Below, piece by piece: positions 17,568-25,726 of a stretch of 64,000 nt of DNA. Where the stretch lies: assembly GCF_030227115.1 (NCBI RefSeq), contig NZ_JASSUA010000002.1:186001-250000 (forward strand), read 5' to 3'. This DNA is from Marinobacter sp. SS13-12 (lineage in GTDB: Bacteria; Pseudomonadota; Gammaproteobacteria; Pseudomonadales; Oleiphilaceae). Every line of letters starts with the position of its first letter. The first letter of the stretch is position 1. Under the pieces are notes generated by a model. That model saw only the letters and a list, made by a program, of their open reading frames with translations, did not search any database and was not told where the DNA came from. Position numbers and translations under genes: made by a program.

Positions 17568-18500
17568 ATGAGCCGGAAGACCAACTCCAGAGCTGAATTG
17601 CGTCCCCCCGATGAAGCAATCATTGTGCGCTTCACAGATGCCGTCTGGCTTGAGGACGGGCTGGGTGAGAAAACCCGCGAGGCATACCGCAGCGATCTCG
17701 AACGCCTGGCGGTATGGCTGCAGGAGCAGCCGGGAAAACCATTGCTGGCAGACGTGCGTCGTACCGATTTGCTGGCCTGGATCGCCCGGGGTTTGGCCGA
17801 TGGCTTCAAGACGTCCACCGCTGCTCGTCGCCTGTCTGGTTTGCGGCGTTTCTATCGCTACCTTTTACGCGAAGGGTTGATCTCAGAGGATCCGACATTG
17901 CGCATTGACAGCCCCAGGCTTCCGCGGCGCCTGCCGGATTCCCTGTCGGAGGACGATGTGGACAATCTGCTGTCGGAGCCCGACCCGGAGGTGCCCATCG
18001 AGCTTCGCGACAAGGCAATGATGGAAATTCTGTATGGCTGCGGTTTGCGGGTGTCGGAACTGGTGGCGTTGACCGTGGACGAGGTGAATCTGCGTCAGGG
18101 TGTGGTCAGGATAGTAGGCAAGGGAAACAAGGAGCGGCTGGTGCCCCTGGGAGAGGAGGCCATTGACTGGCTGGTGCGGTACATGAAGGAAGGGCGGGGT
18201 GAACTTCTCAGGGGGCGGCCAAGTAATGCGCTGTTTCCCGGAAACCGGCCGGTCGCCATGACACGGCAGACGTTCTGGCACCGGATAAAGCACTATGCCC
18301 TGCGGGCAGGCATCCACAAGCATCTTTCCCCACACACCCTGCGGCATGCCTTCGCCACCCATTTGCTGAATAATGGCGCAGACCTGCGGGTAGTGCAGAT
18401 GCTGCTGGGGCATTCGGATCTTTCCACCACACAGATATACACCCATGTGGCGCGACAGCGATTGCAGTCCCTGCATCAGTCCCATCATCCCAGGGGCTAG
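17568..18500 (+). CDS. xerD: Site-specific tyrosine recombinase XerD
   Basis: A 310-residue recombinase that with XerC resolves chromosome dimers at dif under FtsK control. An N-terminal core-binding domain (about 15-110) precedes the catalytic domain with the Arg in YGCGLRVSELVAL, the Lys-containing GKGNKERLVP, HTLRHAFATHLL, and LGHSDLSTTQIYTH carrying the nucleophilic Tyr. Being followed by dsbC, hom, thrC and recJ is the common xerD context in Pseudomonas-type genomes, which favours XerD over XerC. Confidence 0.93.
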   Translation: MSRKTNSRAELRPPDEAIIVRFTDAVWLEDGLGEKTREAYRSDLERLAVWLQEQPGKPLLADVRRTDLLAWIARGLADGFKTSTAARRLSGLRRFYRYLLREGLISEDPTLRIDSPRLPRRLPDSLSEDDVDNLLSEPDPEVPIELRDKAMMEILYGCGLRVSELVALTVDEVNLRQGVVRIVGKGNKERLVPLGEEAIDWLVRYMKEGRGELLRGRPSNALFPGNRPVAMTRQTFWHRIKHYALRAGIHKHLSPHTLRHAFATHLLNNGADLRVVQMLLGHSDLSTTQIYTHVARQRLQSLHQSHHPRG

Positions 18501-18504
18501 TGTC

Positions 18505-18639
18505 ATGTCTGGTTGCGGTGGCGATGCGCCTTGGTACACTGAACTTTTTTTGGTGGCCGGTGTCGCAACTCTCTCGACGCTATTAACTCTCTTGGTTTTT
18601 TTAACGACGCGGCGGGAATCGCGCTGCCGTGAAGATTGA
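18505..18639 (+). CDS. Possible 44-residue single-span membrane protein
   Basis: Four bases after xerD an ATG opens a 44-codon frame with a hydrophobic stretch (ELFLVAGVATLSTLLTLLVFL, in two parts here) ending in a basic TTRRESR tail. That is the pattern of a small inner-membrane protein. No Shine-Dalgarno is obvious and the region may simply be the dsbC leader. I do not recognise it; treat it as tentative. Confidence 0.2.
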   Translation: MSGCGGDAPWYTELFLVAGVATLSTLLTLLVFLTTRRESRCRED

Positions 18640-18672
18640 ACACCCTGTGAGCCCTTTTAACTGGAAGCCATT

Positions 18673-19419
18673 ATGTTGATCAAGAGCCTGTTCAAGTCCT
18701 GCCTGCTGTTCGTTACCGCTACCCTGGTCATGGCCGGAGCATCAACCCTTCAGGCGGGTGAAGTAGAGGACAAGATTACCGAAAAACTGACGGCAGCTGT
18801 TCCTGGCCTGAAAATCTCCGAGGTTCGCAAGTCCGAAGTCAAGGGCCTGTACGAGGTGTACAGTAATAACGGGGATACCATCTTCACCACTGCCGACGGC
18901 CAGTACCTCCTTACCGGGGACCTCCTGAAGATTACCAGTACTGGCATCGCCAATGTCTCGGAACAGGGAAGGGCATCGCAACGGGCCCGTACAATGGACG
19001 ATTTTGGTGGCAAGGGGGTGATCAGCTATGCTGCCAAGGGTACGGAGAAGGCCTCCATTGCCGTGTTTACCGATATTGATTGCCCCTACTGCCGTAAGAT
19101 GCATGATGAAGTGCCACAGCTGAATGACATGGGCATTACGGTTCACTACTACGGTTTTCCCCGCTCCGGGCCCAACACACCCTCATTCCGCAAATATATT
19201 TCTGTCTGGTGTTCCGATGACCAGCAGGCAGCCATGGATGCCGCCAAGCAGGGCCGCCCTGTAGAAGAGCAGAGCTGTGACAATCCGGTCAGGGAGCAAT
19301 TCCAGTTGGGCGGTCGCGTTGGTGTGACCGGCACCCCGGCGATCGTGCTGGAAGACGGTAACATGGTGCGTGGTTACGTGCCGGCCCAAAAACTGGCTGA
19401 AGGCCTCGGGCTGCTCTGA
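18673..19419 (+). CDS. dsbC: Thiol:disulfide interchange protein DsbC
   Basis: A 248-residue periplasmic disulfide isomerase. A signal peptide covers about residues 1-28 (hydrophobic LLFVTATLVMAGAS, cleavage near LQAGE). The dimerisation domain spans about 30-90, and the thioredoxin-like domain carries the CPYC active site at 137-140 and the cis-Pro loop GVTGTPAIVLEDG. A second cysteine pair corresponds to the structural disulfide. It lies between xerD and hom, a conserved arrangement. DsbD recharging is expected from family knowledge. Confidence 0.94.
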   Translation: MLIKSLFKSCLLFVTATLVMAGASTLQAGEVEDKITEKLTAAVPGLKISEVRKSEVKGLYEVYSNNGDTIFTTADGQYLLTGDLLKITSTGIANVSEQGRASQRARTMDDFGGKGVISYAAKGTEKASIAVFTDIDCPYCRKMHDEVPQLNDMGITVHYYGFPRSGPNTPSFRKYISVWCSDDQQAAMDAAKQGRPVEEQSCDNPVREQFQLGGRVGVTGTPAIVLEDGNMVRGYVPAQKLAEGLGLL

Positions 19420-19485
19420 TAGTCTACCGGTCTGAAGCTTTGCCCGTTGTGTCGGACAGGGCTTATTCGGGCGCACGTTAACCGT

Positions 19486-19491
19486 TATACT
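19486..19491 (+). promoter_or_regulatory. Candidate hom promoter -10 box
   Basis: TATACT with TTATTC 17 bases upstream at 19463-19468, just before the hom leader. It is plausible but unverified. Confidence 0.35.
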
Positions 19492-19532
19492 ATCGCTCCC
19501 CACAGCAACCCATCGGGAACAGAGGTGAAAGC

Positions 19533-20834
19533 TTGAAAGACGTCAATGTCGGAATCTGCGGACTGGGAACAGTCGGTGGTGGTACGTACAACGTACTGAC
19601 CCGGAACGCCAGCCTGATCACGGGCAGGACAGGTTTCAATATCCGGATTGCCAGGGTGGCGACACGCACACCCCGCAGCGATATTGATCTGGGTGATATC
19701 CCTTTCAGCACCGATGTGTTCGACGTGGTGAATGACCCGTCCGTGGATATTGTGGTGGAACTGATTGGCGGCTACGAGACTGCGCGGGAGCTGGTGCTGG
19801 CAGCCATCAAGAATGGCAAGCACGTAGTAACTGCGAATAAGGCCCTGATTGCGGTTCACGGCAATGAAATCTTTGAGGCTGCTGCGAAGAAAAATGTGAT
19901 CGTTGCCTACGAAGCGGGTGTCGCCGGTGGAATTCCGGTCATCAAGGCCGTTCGTGAGGGCATGGCGGCCAATCGGGTCGACTGGATTGCCGGCATCATC
20001 AACGGTACCGGTAACTATATCCTGACGGAAATGCGTGCCGGCCGTGAATTCGCTGAGGTGCTCAAAGAGGCCCAGGATCTGGGTTATGCAGAGGCTGATC
20101 CCACCTTTGACGTTGAAGGTATCGACGCCGCTCACAAGTTGACCATCCTGGCCTCGGCAGGTTTCGGTGTGCCACTTCAGTTCGAAAAGGCCTATACCGA
20201 AGGGATTTCCGAGATTACCCCTTACGATATCGCCCATGCCGAGGTTCTGGGGTATCGCATCAAGCATCTGGGCATTGCCCGCCGTCGCGATGAAGGCATC
20301 GAGCTGCGCGTGCATCCCACGCTGGTTCCCCGTAGCCACCTCATTGCCCAGGTTGATGGTGTACTGAATGCAGTACTGGTGGATGGCGACGCCGTCGGCC
20401 AGACCATGTATTACGGCCCGGGTGCGGGCGACGAGGCCACAGCCTCTGCGGTAATTGCCGATATCATCGATGCCGCCCGTTCCGTCGCCGCTGAAAGCAA
20501 CCAGCGTGTGCCTTACCTCGGCTTTGAGCCGTCGGCGATGGAAGATCTTCCGGTGCTGCCCATGGAGGATGTCCAGTCTGCCTATTACCTGCGTATCCAG
20601 GCGTTGGACCGCCCCGGCGTGCTGGCGAAAGTGGCGTCTATCCTGAGCGAGCACGGCATCAATATCGAGTCCATCATGCAGAAGGAATCGGAGCTGAAGG
20701 ATGGCCGCATTCCGGTGATTATCCTCACCCACACGGTTCAGGAGCGCCAGATCAACCGCGCCATTGAAGAACTGGAAGCTCTCAGCGATATCGACGGAAA
20801 AGTCATTCGCATCCGTGCCGAAAACTTTAACTGA
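19533..20834 (+). CDS. hom: Homoserine dehydrogenase
   Basis: A 433-residue enzyme that reduces aspartate semialdehyde to homoserine on the way to threonine and methionine. The NAD(P)-binding GLGTVGGGTYN is near residue 10, followed by GKHVVTANKALIA, the YEAGVAGGIPVIK catalytic region and KLTILA. A C-terminal ACT domain (about 350-433, YYLRIQALDRPGVLAKVASIL) suggests threonine feedback. The start is TTG, supported by a strong GAGGTGA Shine-Dalgarno four bases upstream. It is followed 14 bases later by thrC, with no fused aspartokinase. Confidence 0.95.
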   Translation: MKDVNVGICGLGTVGGGTYNVLTRNASLITGRTGFNIRIARVATRTPRSDIDLGDIPFSTDVFDVVNDPSVDIVVELIGGYETARELVLAAIKNGKHVVTANKALIAVHGNEIFEAAAKKNVIVAYEAGVAGGIPVIKAVREGMAANRVDWIAGIINGTGNYILTEMRAGREFAEVLKEAQDLGYAEADPTFDVEGIDAAHKLTILASAGFGVPLQFEKAYTEGISEITPYDIAHAEVLGYRIKHLGIARRRDEGIELRVHPTLVPRSHLIAQVDGVLNAVLVDGDAVGQTMYYGPGAGDEATASAVIADIIDAARSVAAESNQRVPYLGFEPSAMEDLPVLPMEDVQSAYYLRIQALDRPGVLAKVASILSEHGINIESIMQKESELKDGRIPVIILTHTVQERQINRAIEELEALSDIDGKVIRIRAENFN

Positions 20835-20848
20835 CAGGAACGCGCAAG

Positions 20849-22252
20849 GTGAGATACATCAGTACACGGGGCGAAGCTCCCGCCCTGGGTTTTGAAGATG
20901 TCCTGCTGACAGGCCTGGCCACCGACGGTGGCCTGTATGTCCCGGAATCCCTGCCCCATTTCAGCCTGGAAGAAATCCGCAGCTGGCGCGGGCTTTCCTA
21001 CAGCGAGCTGGCCTTCAAGGTGATGCATCCGTTCGTGGACGATGCCATTCCGGCAGAGGATTTCCGCAGGATGCTGGACGAAACCTACGGTGACGCATTT
21101 GCCCACAAGGCGGTCGCGCCACTGGTTCAGCTGGATAGCAATGAATGGGTCATGGAACTGTTCCGTGGCCCTACCCTGGCGTTCAAGGATTTCGCTCTGC
21201 AGCTGCTGGGGCGCCTGCTGGACTATGTGCTGGAGAAGCGACAGCAGCACGTGGTGATCATGGGGGCGACGTCTGGCGATACCGGTTCCGCCGCCATTGA
21301 AGGGTGCCGTCGCTGCAAGCATGTGGACATATTTATCCTGCACCCCCACGAGCGTGTTTCCGAGGTGCAGCGTCGCCAGATGACCACCGTGAAGGGTGAT
21401 AACATCCACAACATCGCGGTGCGCGGCAACTTTGATGACTGTCAGCGGATGGTCAAGGCAAGCTTTGGCGACCAGTCGTTCCTGGGCGGAAAAACCCAGC
21501 TTGCGGCGGTGAATTCCATCAACTGGGCTCGCATCATGGCCCAGATTGTCTACTACTTTCATGCGTCGCTGGCCCTCGGTGGTCCGGATCGCAGTATGGC
21601 GTTTTCCGTGCCCACCGGTAACTTTGGCGATATCTTTGCCGGTTACCTGGCCAAAAAAATGGGCCTGCCCATCTCCCAGCTGGTGATCGCCACCAACCGC
21701 AACGATATCCTGCATCGTTTCATGAGTGGCAACCGGTACGAGCAGCTCAAGCTTGAGCATACCCTGTCGCCGAGCATGGACATCATGGTATCCAGCAACT
21801 TCGAGCGTCTGTTGTTTGATCTGCACGGACGCGATGGAATCGCTGTGAAAGAGCTGTTGGAAAATGCTTCCAGGGGGCCGGTCAGCATTGAAGACTACCG
21901 CTGGAAGCATGCCCGCAAGGTGTTTGATAGCGACGCGGTCGACGATGAAGGCACCACGGACACCATCCGTGAAATCTTCGAGCAGAATGAATACCTGCTG
22001 GATCCGCATACCGCCATCGGCGTTCGCGCAGCCCGCAACTGCCGTCGCGACCCGGCCATTCCCATGATTACCCTGGGCACCGCTCATCCGGCCAAGTTCC
22101 CGGATGCTGTGTTGCGCTCTGGTGTCAAGGCGGAGCCGGCGTTGCCGGTGCACATGGCGGACCTGTTCGAGCGGGAAGAGCAATACACCGTGCTGGATAA
22201 TGACCTGCCTGCTGTGCAGGACTTCATCGCCAAACACTGGAAGAATACCTGA
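20849..22252 (+). CDS. thrC: Threonine synthase
   Basis: A 467-residue PLP enzyme that converts phosphohomoserine to threonine. The N-terminal MRYISTRGEAPALGFEDVLLTGLATDGGLYVPE and the PLP lysine in LAFKDFALQLLG are typical of the longer class of threonine synthases. GATSGDTGSAAIEG binds the cofactor phosphate. It starts with GTG and shares an operon with hom. recJ follows after 5 bases. Confidence 0.95.
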   Translation: MRYISTRGEAPALGFEDVLLTGLATDGGLYVPESLPHFSLEEIRSWRGLSYSELAFKVMHPFVDDAIPAEDFRRMLDETYGDAFAHKAVAPLVQLDSNEWVMELFRGPTLAFKDFALQLLGRLLDYVLEKRQQHVVIMGATSGDTGSAAIEGCRRCKHVDIFILHPHERVSEVQRRQMTTVKGDNIHNIAVRGNFDDCQRMVKASFGDQSFLGGKTQLAAVNSINWARIMAQIVYYFHASLALGGPDRSMAFSVPTGNFGDIFAGYLAKKMGLPISQLVIATNRNDILHRFMSGNRYEQLKLEHTLSPSMDIMVSSNFERLLFDLHGRDGIAVKELLENASRGPVSIEDYRWKHARKVFDSDAVDDEGTTDTIREIFEQNEYLLDPHTAIGVRAARNCRRDPAIPMITLGTAHPAKFPDAVLRSGVKAEPALPVHMADLFEREEQYTVLDNDLPAVQDFIAKHWKNT

Positions 22253-22257
22253 CCGGT

Positions 22258-23991
22258 ATGACACCAAAAAAAATCCTGCGTCGCCCCAGTCCGGAAACCA
22301 CGCCGGACTGGGGTCAGAATCTGCCTCCACTGCTCCGCCGACTCTACGCCGCCCGTGGCGTTACTTCTGATGAACAGCTCAGTTATACCCTGAAGCACCT
22401 GGCCTCACCCATGGACCTCCGGGGAATCGACCGCGCTGTCGCTCTGCTGACTGAGGCAATTATCAGCCAGCAACGGGTACTGGTTCTGGGCGACTTTGAC
22501 GCCGATGGTGCCACCAGCACGGCGGTGGCCATGCTGGGCCTGGGCATGCTGGGGTTGAACGACATCGATTTCCGCGTGCCCAGCCGCTTTTCCGATGGTT
22601 ATGGCCTGACGCCCGGTATAATCCACCGGCTACAGGAAGAGGGCTCCCTGCCGGACCTGATGGTTACCGTGGACAACGGCATTTCTGCGGTTGAGGGTGT
22701 CCAGGCAGCCCGGGATCTGGGCATAAAGGTGGTGGTGACCGACCACCACCTGGCCGGCGAAACCCTTCCCGATGCCGACGCCATCGTGAACCCCAACCAG
22801 CCCGGATGCCCCTTCCTGAGCAAGAACGCGGCGGGTGTGGGTGTGATGTTCTACGTGCTGACAGCCTTGCGCAAACATCTCCGAGAGCAGGGCCTCCTGC
22901 CAGATCCGCAGCCCAATCTTGGCAACCTGCTGGATCTGGTTGCCCTCGGCACTGTGGCGGACGTGGTACCGCTGGATCACAACAACCGCATCTTCGTCGA
23001 ACAGGGCCTGCGCCGAATTCGCCAGGGCGAAGCCCGCCCGGGTATTCTGGCGTTGCTGGAGGTGGCAGGTCGCGATCACAGCGAAATCAGCTCCACCGAC
23101 CTTGGGTTTGTGGTCGGCCCAAGGCTTAATGCTGCCGGTCGCCTGGATGACATGAGCGTGGGCATTGCCTGTCTGCTGGCTGACAGCCGCGACGAGGCCC
23201 AGCGCCTGGCCCGGGAGCTGGACACCTTCAACCGCGAACGGCGCACCATCGAAAAAGACATGAAAACCCAGGCCCAGGACCTGCTGGCGTCCATGTCGCT
23301 GGATATTGAAGGTTTACCCTGGGGGCTGGCCCTGTTCGACACCGACTGGCACCAGGGCGTGATCGGCATACTGGCCGCCCGCATCCGTGAGCAGACCCAC
23401 CGCCCGACCATTGCCTTTGCGCCGGACGACAACGGTGAAGACATCAAAGGCTCCGCCCGCTCCATTCCCGGCCTGCATATCCGTGATGTACTTGCGGTGG
23501 TCGACGCCCGCCACCCAGGCATGATGAAAAAATACGGTGGCCACGCCATGGCGGCCGGCATGACCCTGTCCCGCAATGATCTTGAAGCCTTCAGCGAGGC
23601 ATTCGACAGGGCCGTGCGCGATACGCTGCGAGCGGAAGACCTGGAGGCTGCCATCACCACCGACGGCCCCCTGAACCCGGACGAACTACACCTGGAAACC
23701 GCCACACTGTTGAAGCGGGCCGGCCCCTGGGGTCAGCATTTCCCGGAGCCGCTGTTCGACGGCAACTTCCGCGTGGTCAGCCAGCGTATTGTTGGCGAGA
23801 ACCACCTGAAACTGGTTCTCCAGCCGGAAGAGGGTGGCGCCATCATCGACGGCATCGCCTTCAACACTGGGCCGGAAGTGCCCGACTACACCCGGACCGG
23901 GGCCCGGGTGGTGTACAAGCCTGACGCCAATACCTTTCGCGGGCGTACCAACTTGCAGCTTCTGGTGGATTATCTGGAGCCTCTGGCCTGA
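22258..23991 (+). CDS. recJ: Single-stranded-DNA-specific exonuclease RecJ
   Basis: A 577-residue 5'-3' exonuclease of recombination and mismatch repair. DHH-family motifs are present: VLGDFDADGATST (motif I), VTVDNGISA, VVTDHHLAGE (the DHH motif), and a DHHA1 domain with GHAMAAGMTLSR. An OB-like domain closes the protein (FDGNFRVVSQRIVGENHLKL). It follows thrC by 5 bases. Immediately downstream is the palindrome-rich gap before prfB. Confidence 0.95.
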   Translation: MTPKKILRRPSPETTPDWGQNLPPLLRRLYAARGVTSDEQLSYTLKHLASPMDLRGIDRAVALLTEAIISQQRVLVLGDFDADGATSTAVAMLGLGMLGLNDIDFRVPSRFSDGYGLTPGIIHRLQEEGSLPDLMVTVDNGISAVEGVQAARDLGIKVVVTDHHLAGETLPDADAIVNPNQPGCPFLSKNAAGVGVMFYVLTALRKHLREQGLLPDPQPNLGNLLDLVALGTVADVVPLDHNNRIFVEQGLRRIRQGEARPGILALLEVAGRDHSEISSTDLGFVVGPRLNAAGRLDDMSVGIACLLADSRDEAQRLARELDTFNRERRTIEKDMKTQAQDLLASMSLDIEGLPWGLALFDTDWHQGVIGILAARIREQTHRPTIAFAPDDNGEDIKGSARSIPGLHIRDVLAVVDARHPGMMKKYGGHAMAAGMTLSRNDLEAFSEAFDRAVRDTLRAEDLEAAITTDGPLNPDELHLETATLLKRAGPWGQHFPEPLFDGNFRVVSQRIVGENHLKLVLQPEEGGAIIDGIAFNTGPEVPDYTRTGARVVYKPDANTFRGRTNLQLLVDYLEPLA

Positions 23992-24019
23992 TTTTTCGGG
24001 ACTTCGGCTTTTGGGGGCT

Positions 24020-24111
24020 GGGCCTGGGGTGGGGACTATTTTCTTTGGAAAAAGAACTCGCTTCGCTCAGACACCTTTTTCTGGCAGAAAATAGCCCCCC
24101 ACCCCAGGCCC
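24020..24111. repeat. Palindromic repeat A, copy 1
   Basis: Arms 24020-24044 and 24086-24111 pair almost perfectly (GGGCCTGGGGTGGGG... with one indel). An inner GAAAAAG/CTTTTTC stem and an about 20-nt loop containing ACTCGCTTCGCTCAGACAC extend the hairpin. A second copy in the opposite orientation lies at 28048-28133. It begins 28 bases after the recJ stop and could act as a terminator or mRNA end-protecting element. Confidence 0.75.
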
Positions 24112-24141
24112 GACCAAACTCGAGAGTTAACGCTGTATAAC

Positions 24142-24177
24142 GTAGGTCGGATTAGGCCCAACGGGCCGTAATCCGAC
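24142..24177 (+). repeat. Palindromic repeat B, copy 1
   Basis: A 36-nt hairpin beginning GTAGGTCGGATTAG with stem pairing GGATTAG...CGTAATCC and a 3-nt AAC loop. All differences from copy 2 fall on paired positions. Confidence 0.7.
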
Positions 24178-24278
24178 AAAAAACCCAGAGAGCCGACGCC
24201 AAAGGCATAATTAACAAAACAAACCGAAGCCGAGTGATGGCGGATTTCAGGGTTGGCCGGGGTGATTGACCGGGCACT

Positions 24279-24314
24279 GTTGGATTACGAGGCGTTGCCT
24301 CTAATCCAACCTAC
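24279..24314 (-). repeat. Palindromic repeat B, copy 2 (inverted)
   Basis: The reverse complement begins GTAGGTTGGATTAG and is the same length as copy 1. It differs at 8 of 36 positions, which make up four compensated base pairs. Together the copies bracket about 100 bases of unrecognised sequence. Confidence 0.7.
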
Positions 24315-24347
24315 GGTTCTGGCGTTAACTGTGAGCTCCGGGCGCCG

Positions 24348-24443
24348 ATCGGGCAGGCCCTTCCGGGATCGTCAAAAACATGGATGTTTTTGTCGAGCGT
24401 ACAGGGACGTATTCACCGCGTATCCCGGAAGGGCCTGCCCGAT
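24348..24443. repeat. Palindromic repeat C
   Basis: Perfect 22-bp inverted arms (ATCGGGCAGGCCCTTCCGGGAT and its complement, in positions 24348-24369 and 24422-24443) enclose a second small hairpin CAAAAACAT-GG-ATGTTTTTG at 24373-24392 and the string GAGCGTACAGGGACGTATTCAC. I recall similar strings as dispersed intergenic repeats in marine gammaproteobacteria, but cannot check that here. Confidence 0.75.
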
Positions 24444-24579
24444 TGGTGCTTTCACCGAAGTCAGGTTGACGCAAGCACCGAAGTCGCGGTTAGCACCGGC
24501 TGATTTAAAAACAGATTTCCGGTAGAATCTCGCGTCTGATTTTGATCGCATCCATTTTCCGAGAGTGAGTAAGGATTTC

Positions 24580-25675
24580 ATGGAAATCAATCCCATTGTT
24601 ACGAAGATAAAAGACCTTCGTGAGCGCACTGAAGCGCTCAGGGGGTATCTTTGACTACGATCAGCGTAGTGAAAGACTGACCGAAGTAGAGCGCGAGCTG
24701 GAAGTGCCCTCGGTGTGGGAAGACCCCGAGCGGGCGCAGGCGCTGGGCAAGGAAAGGTCCGATCTTGAGTTGATTGTACGTACCATCGACAACCTCACCT
24801 CCGGCCTGGATGATGCCGATGGGCTGCTGGAAATTGCCGCTGAGGAAGAGGACGAAGGCACGGTTGCAGAGATTGAAGCAGACCTGGAAAGCCTCGACAA
24901 GGAGCTGGAAAAACTCGAGTTCCGCCGTATGTTCTCCGGCGAGATGGACGCCAATAACGCTTACCTGGACATCCAGGCAGGCTCCGGGGGCACCGAAGCC
25001 CAGGACTGGGCCAACATGTTGCTGCGCATGTATCTGCGCTGGGCCGAGCATCGCGGGTTCAAGGCCGAGATCGTCGAGTTGCAGGACGGCGACGTGGCAG
25101 GCATCAAAAGCGCCACCGTTCACGTTCAGGGCGATTATGCGTTCGGCTGGTTGCGCACGGAAACCGGTGTTCACCGGCTGGTTCGCAAGTCACCATTTGA
25201 TTCCGGCAACCGCCGCCACACCTCGTTCTCGTCGGTGTTCGTATCCCCGGAAGTGGATGACAGTTTCGTGATCGAAATTGATCCGTCTGATCTGCGGGTG
25301 GATGTTTATCGTGCCTCTGGCGCCGGTGGTCAGCACGTTAACCGGACCGAGTCCGCGGTGCGCCTGACCCACAATCCGACCGGTATTGTTGTGGCCTGTC
25401 AGGCTGGCAGAAGTCAGCACCAGAACAAAGACCAGGCCATGAAACAGCTGAAGGCCAAGCTGTTCGAGCGCGAGATGCAGGAGCGTAACGCCGAGAAACA
25501 GAAGGCGGAAGACGCCAAGGCCGACATTGGCTGGGGCAGCCAGATTCGCTCGTACGTGCTGGACGATGGTCGGATCAAGGATCTTCGTACCAAGGTGGAG
25601 ACCAGCAATACCCAGGCGGTGCTGGATGGTGACATCGACAAGTTTATCGAAGCCAGCCTGAAGATGGCGCTGTAA
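24580..25675 (+). CDS. prfB: Peptide chain release factor 2 (programmed +1 frameshift)
   Basis: RF2 reads stop codons UGA and UAA. The gene begins with ATG at 24580 and runs 24 codons ([24 protein letters not shown]) to an in-frame TGA at 24652-24654. The site reads AGG GGG TAT CTT TGA C, the classic RF2 autoregulatory frameshift with its internal Shine-Dalgarno. A +1 slip on CTT continues into GAC TAC GAT and gives a 364-residue protein. The SPF stop-codon-recognition tripeptide falls at about 204-206 and the catalytic GGQ at about 249-251, matching E. coli numbering. Low RF2 levels favour the shift. A GAGAGTGAGTAAGGA leader supplies the ribosome site. lysS follows 51 bases later. Confidence 0.96.
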
Positions 25676-25726
25676 CCAGCGCCTTCGCCATGCTGACCCG
25701 GACAATTCCCGATTTTGTGAGCCAAC

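Larger units (their letters stand above)
23992..24579. other. recJ-prfB intergenic region packed with palindromic repeats
   Basis: A 588-base noncoding stretch, the longest in the window. In order it holds a long hairpin (24020-24111), a pair of inverted 36-nt hairpins (24142-24177 and 24279-24314) enclosed by the 9-bp inverted repeat AGTTAACGC/GCGTTAACT (24125-24133 and 24322-24330), and a third palindrome with perfect 22-bp arms (24348-24443). Direct repeats CACCGAAGTC occur at 24453 and 24476. A possible prfB promoter is CTGATT-17-TAGAAT, with the -10 at 24523-24528. No believable open frame was found. Confidence 0.7.

Noticed and set aside
24001..24120. Possible insertion sequence or CRISPR at the recJ-prfB gap
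   Set aside because: No transposase, no evenly spaced direct repeats; the sequence is a set of unrelated palindromes.
24253..24525. 90-codon frame crossing the repeats before prfB
   Set aside because: It runs through repeats B and C, which are palindromic noncoding elements, and its product resembles nothing.
24620..25675. RF2 starting in the shifted frame at 24620
   Set aside because: That frame begins inside the first coding segment; the conserved N-terminus and the frameshift site show translation starts at 24580.
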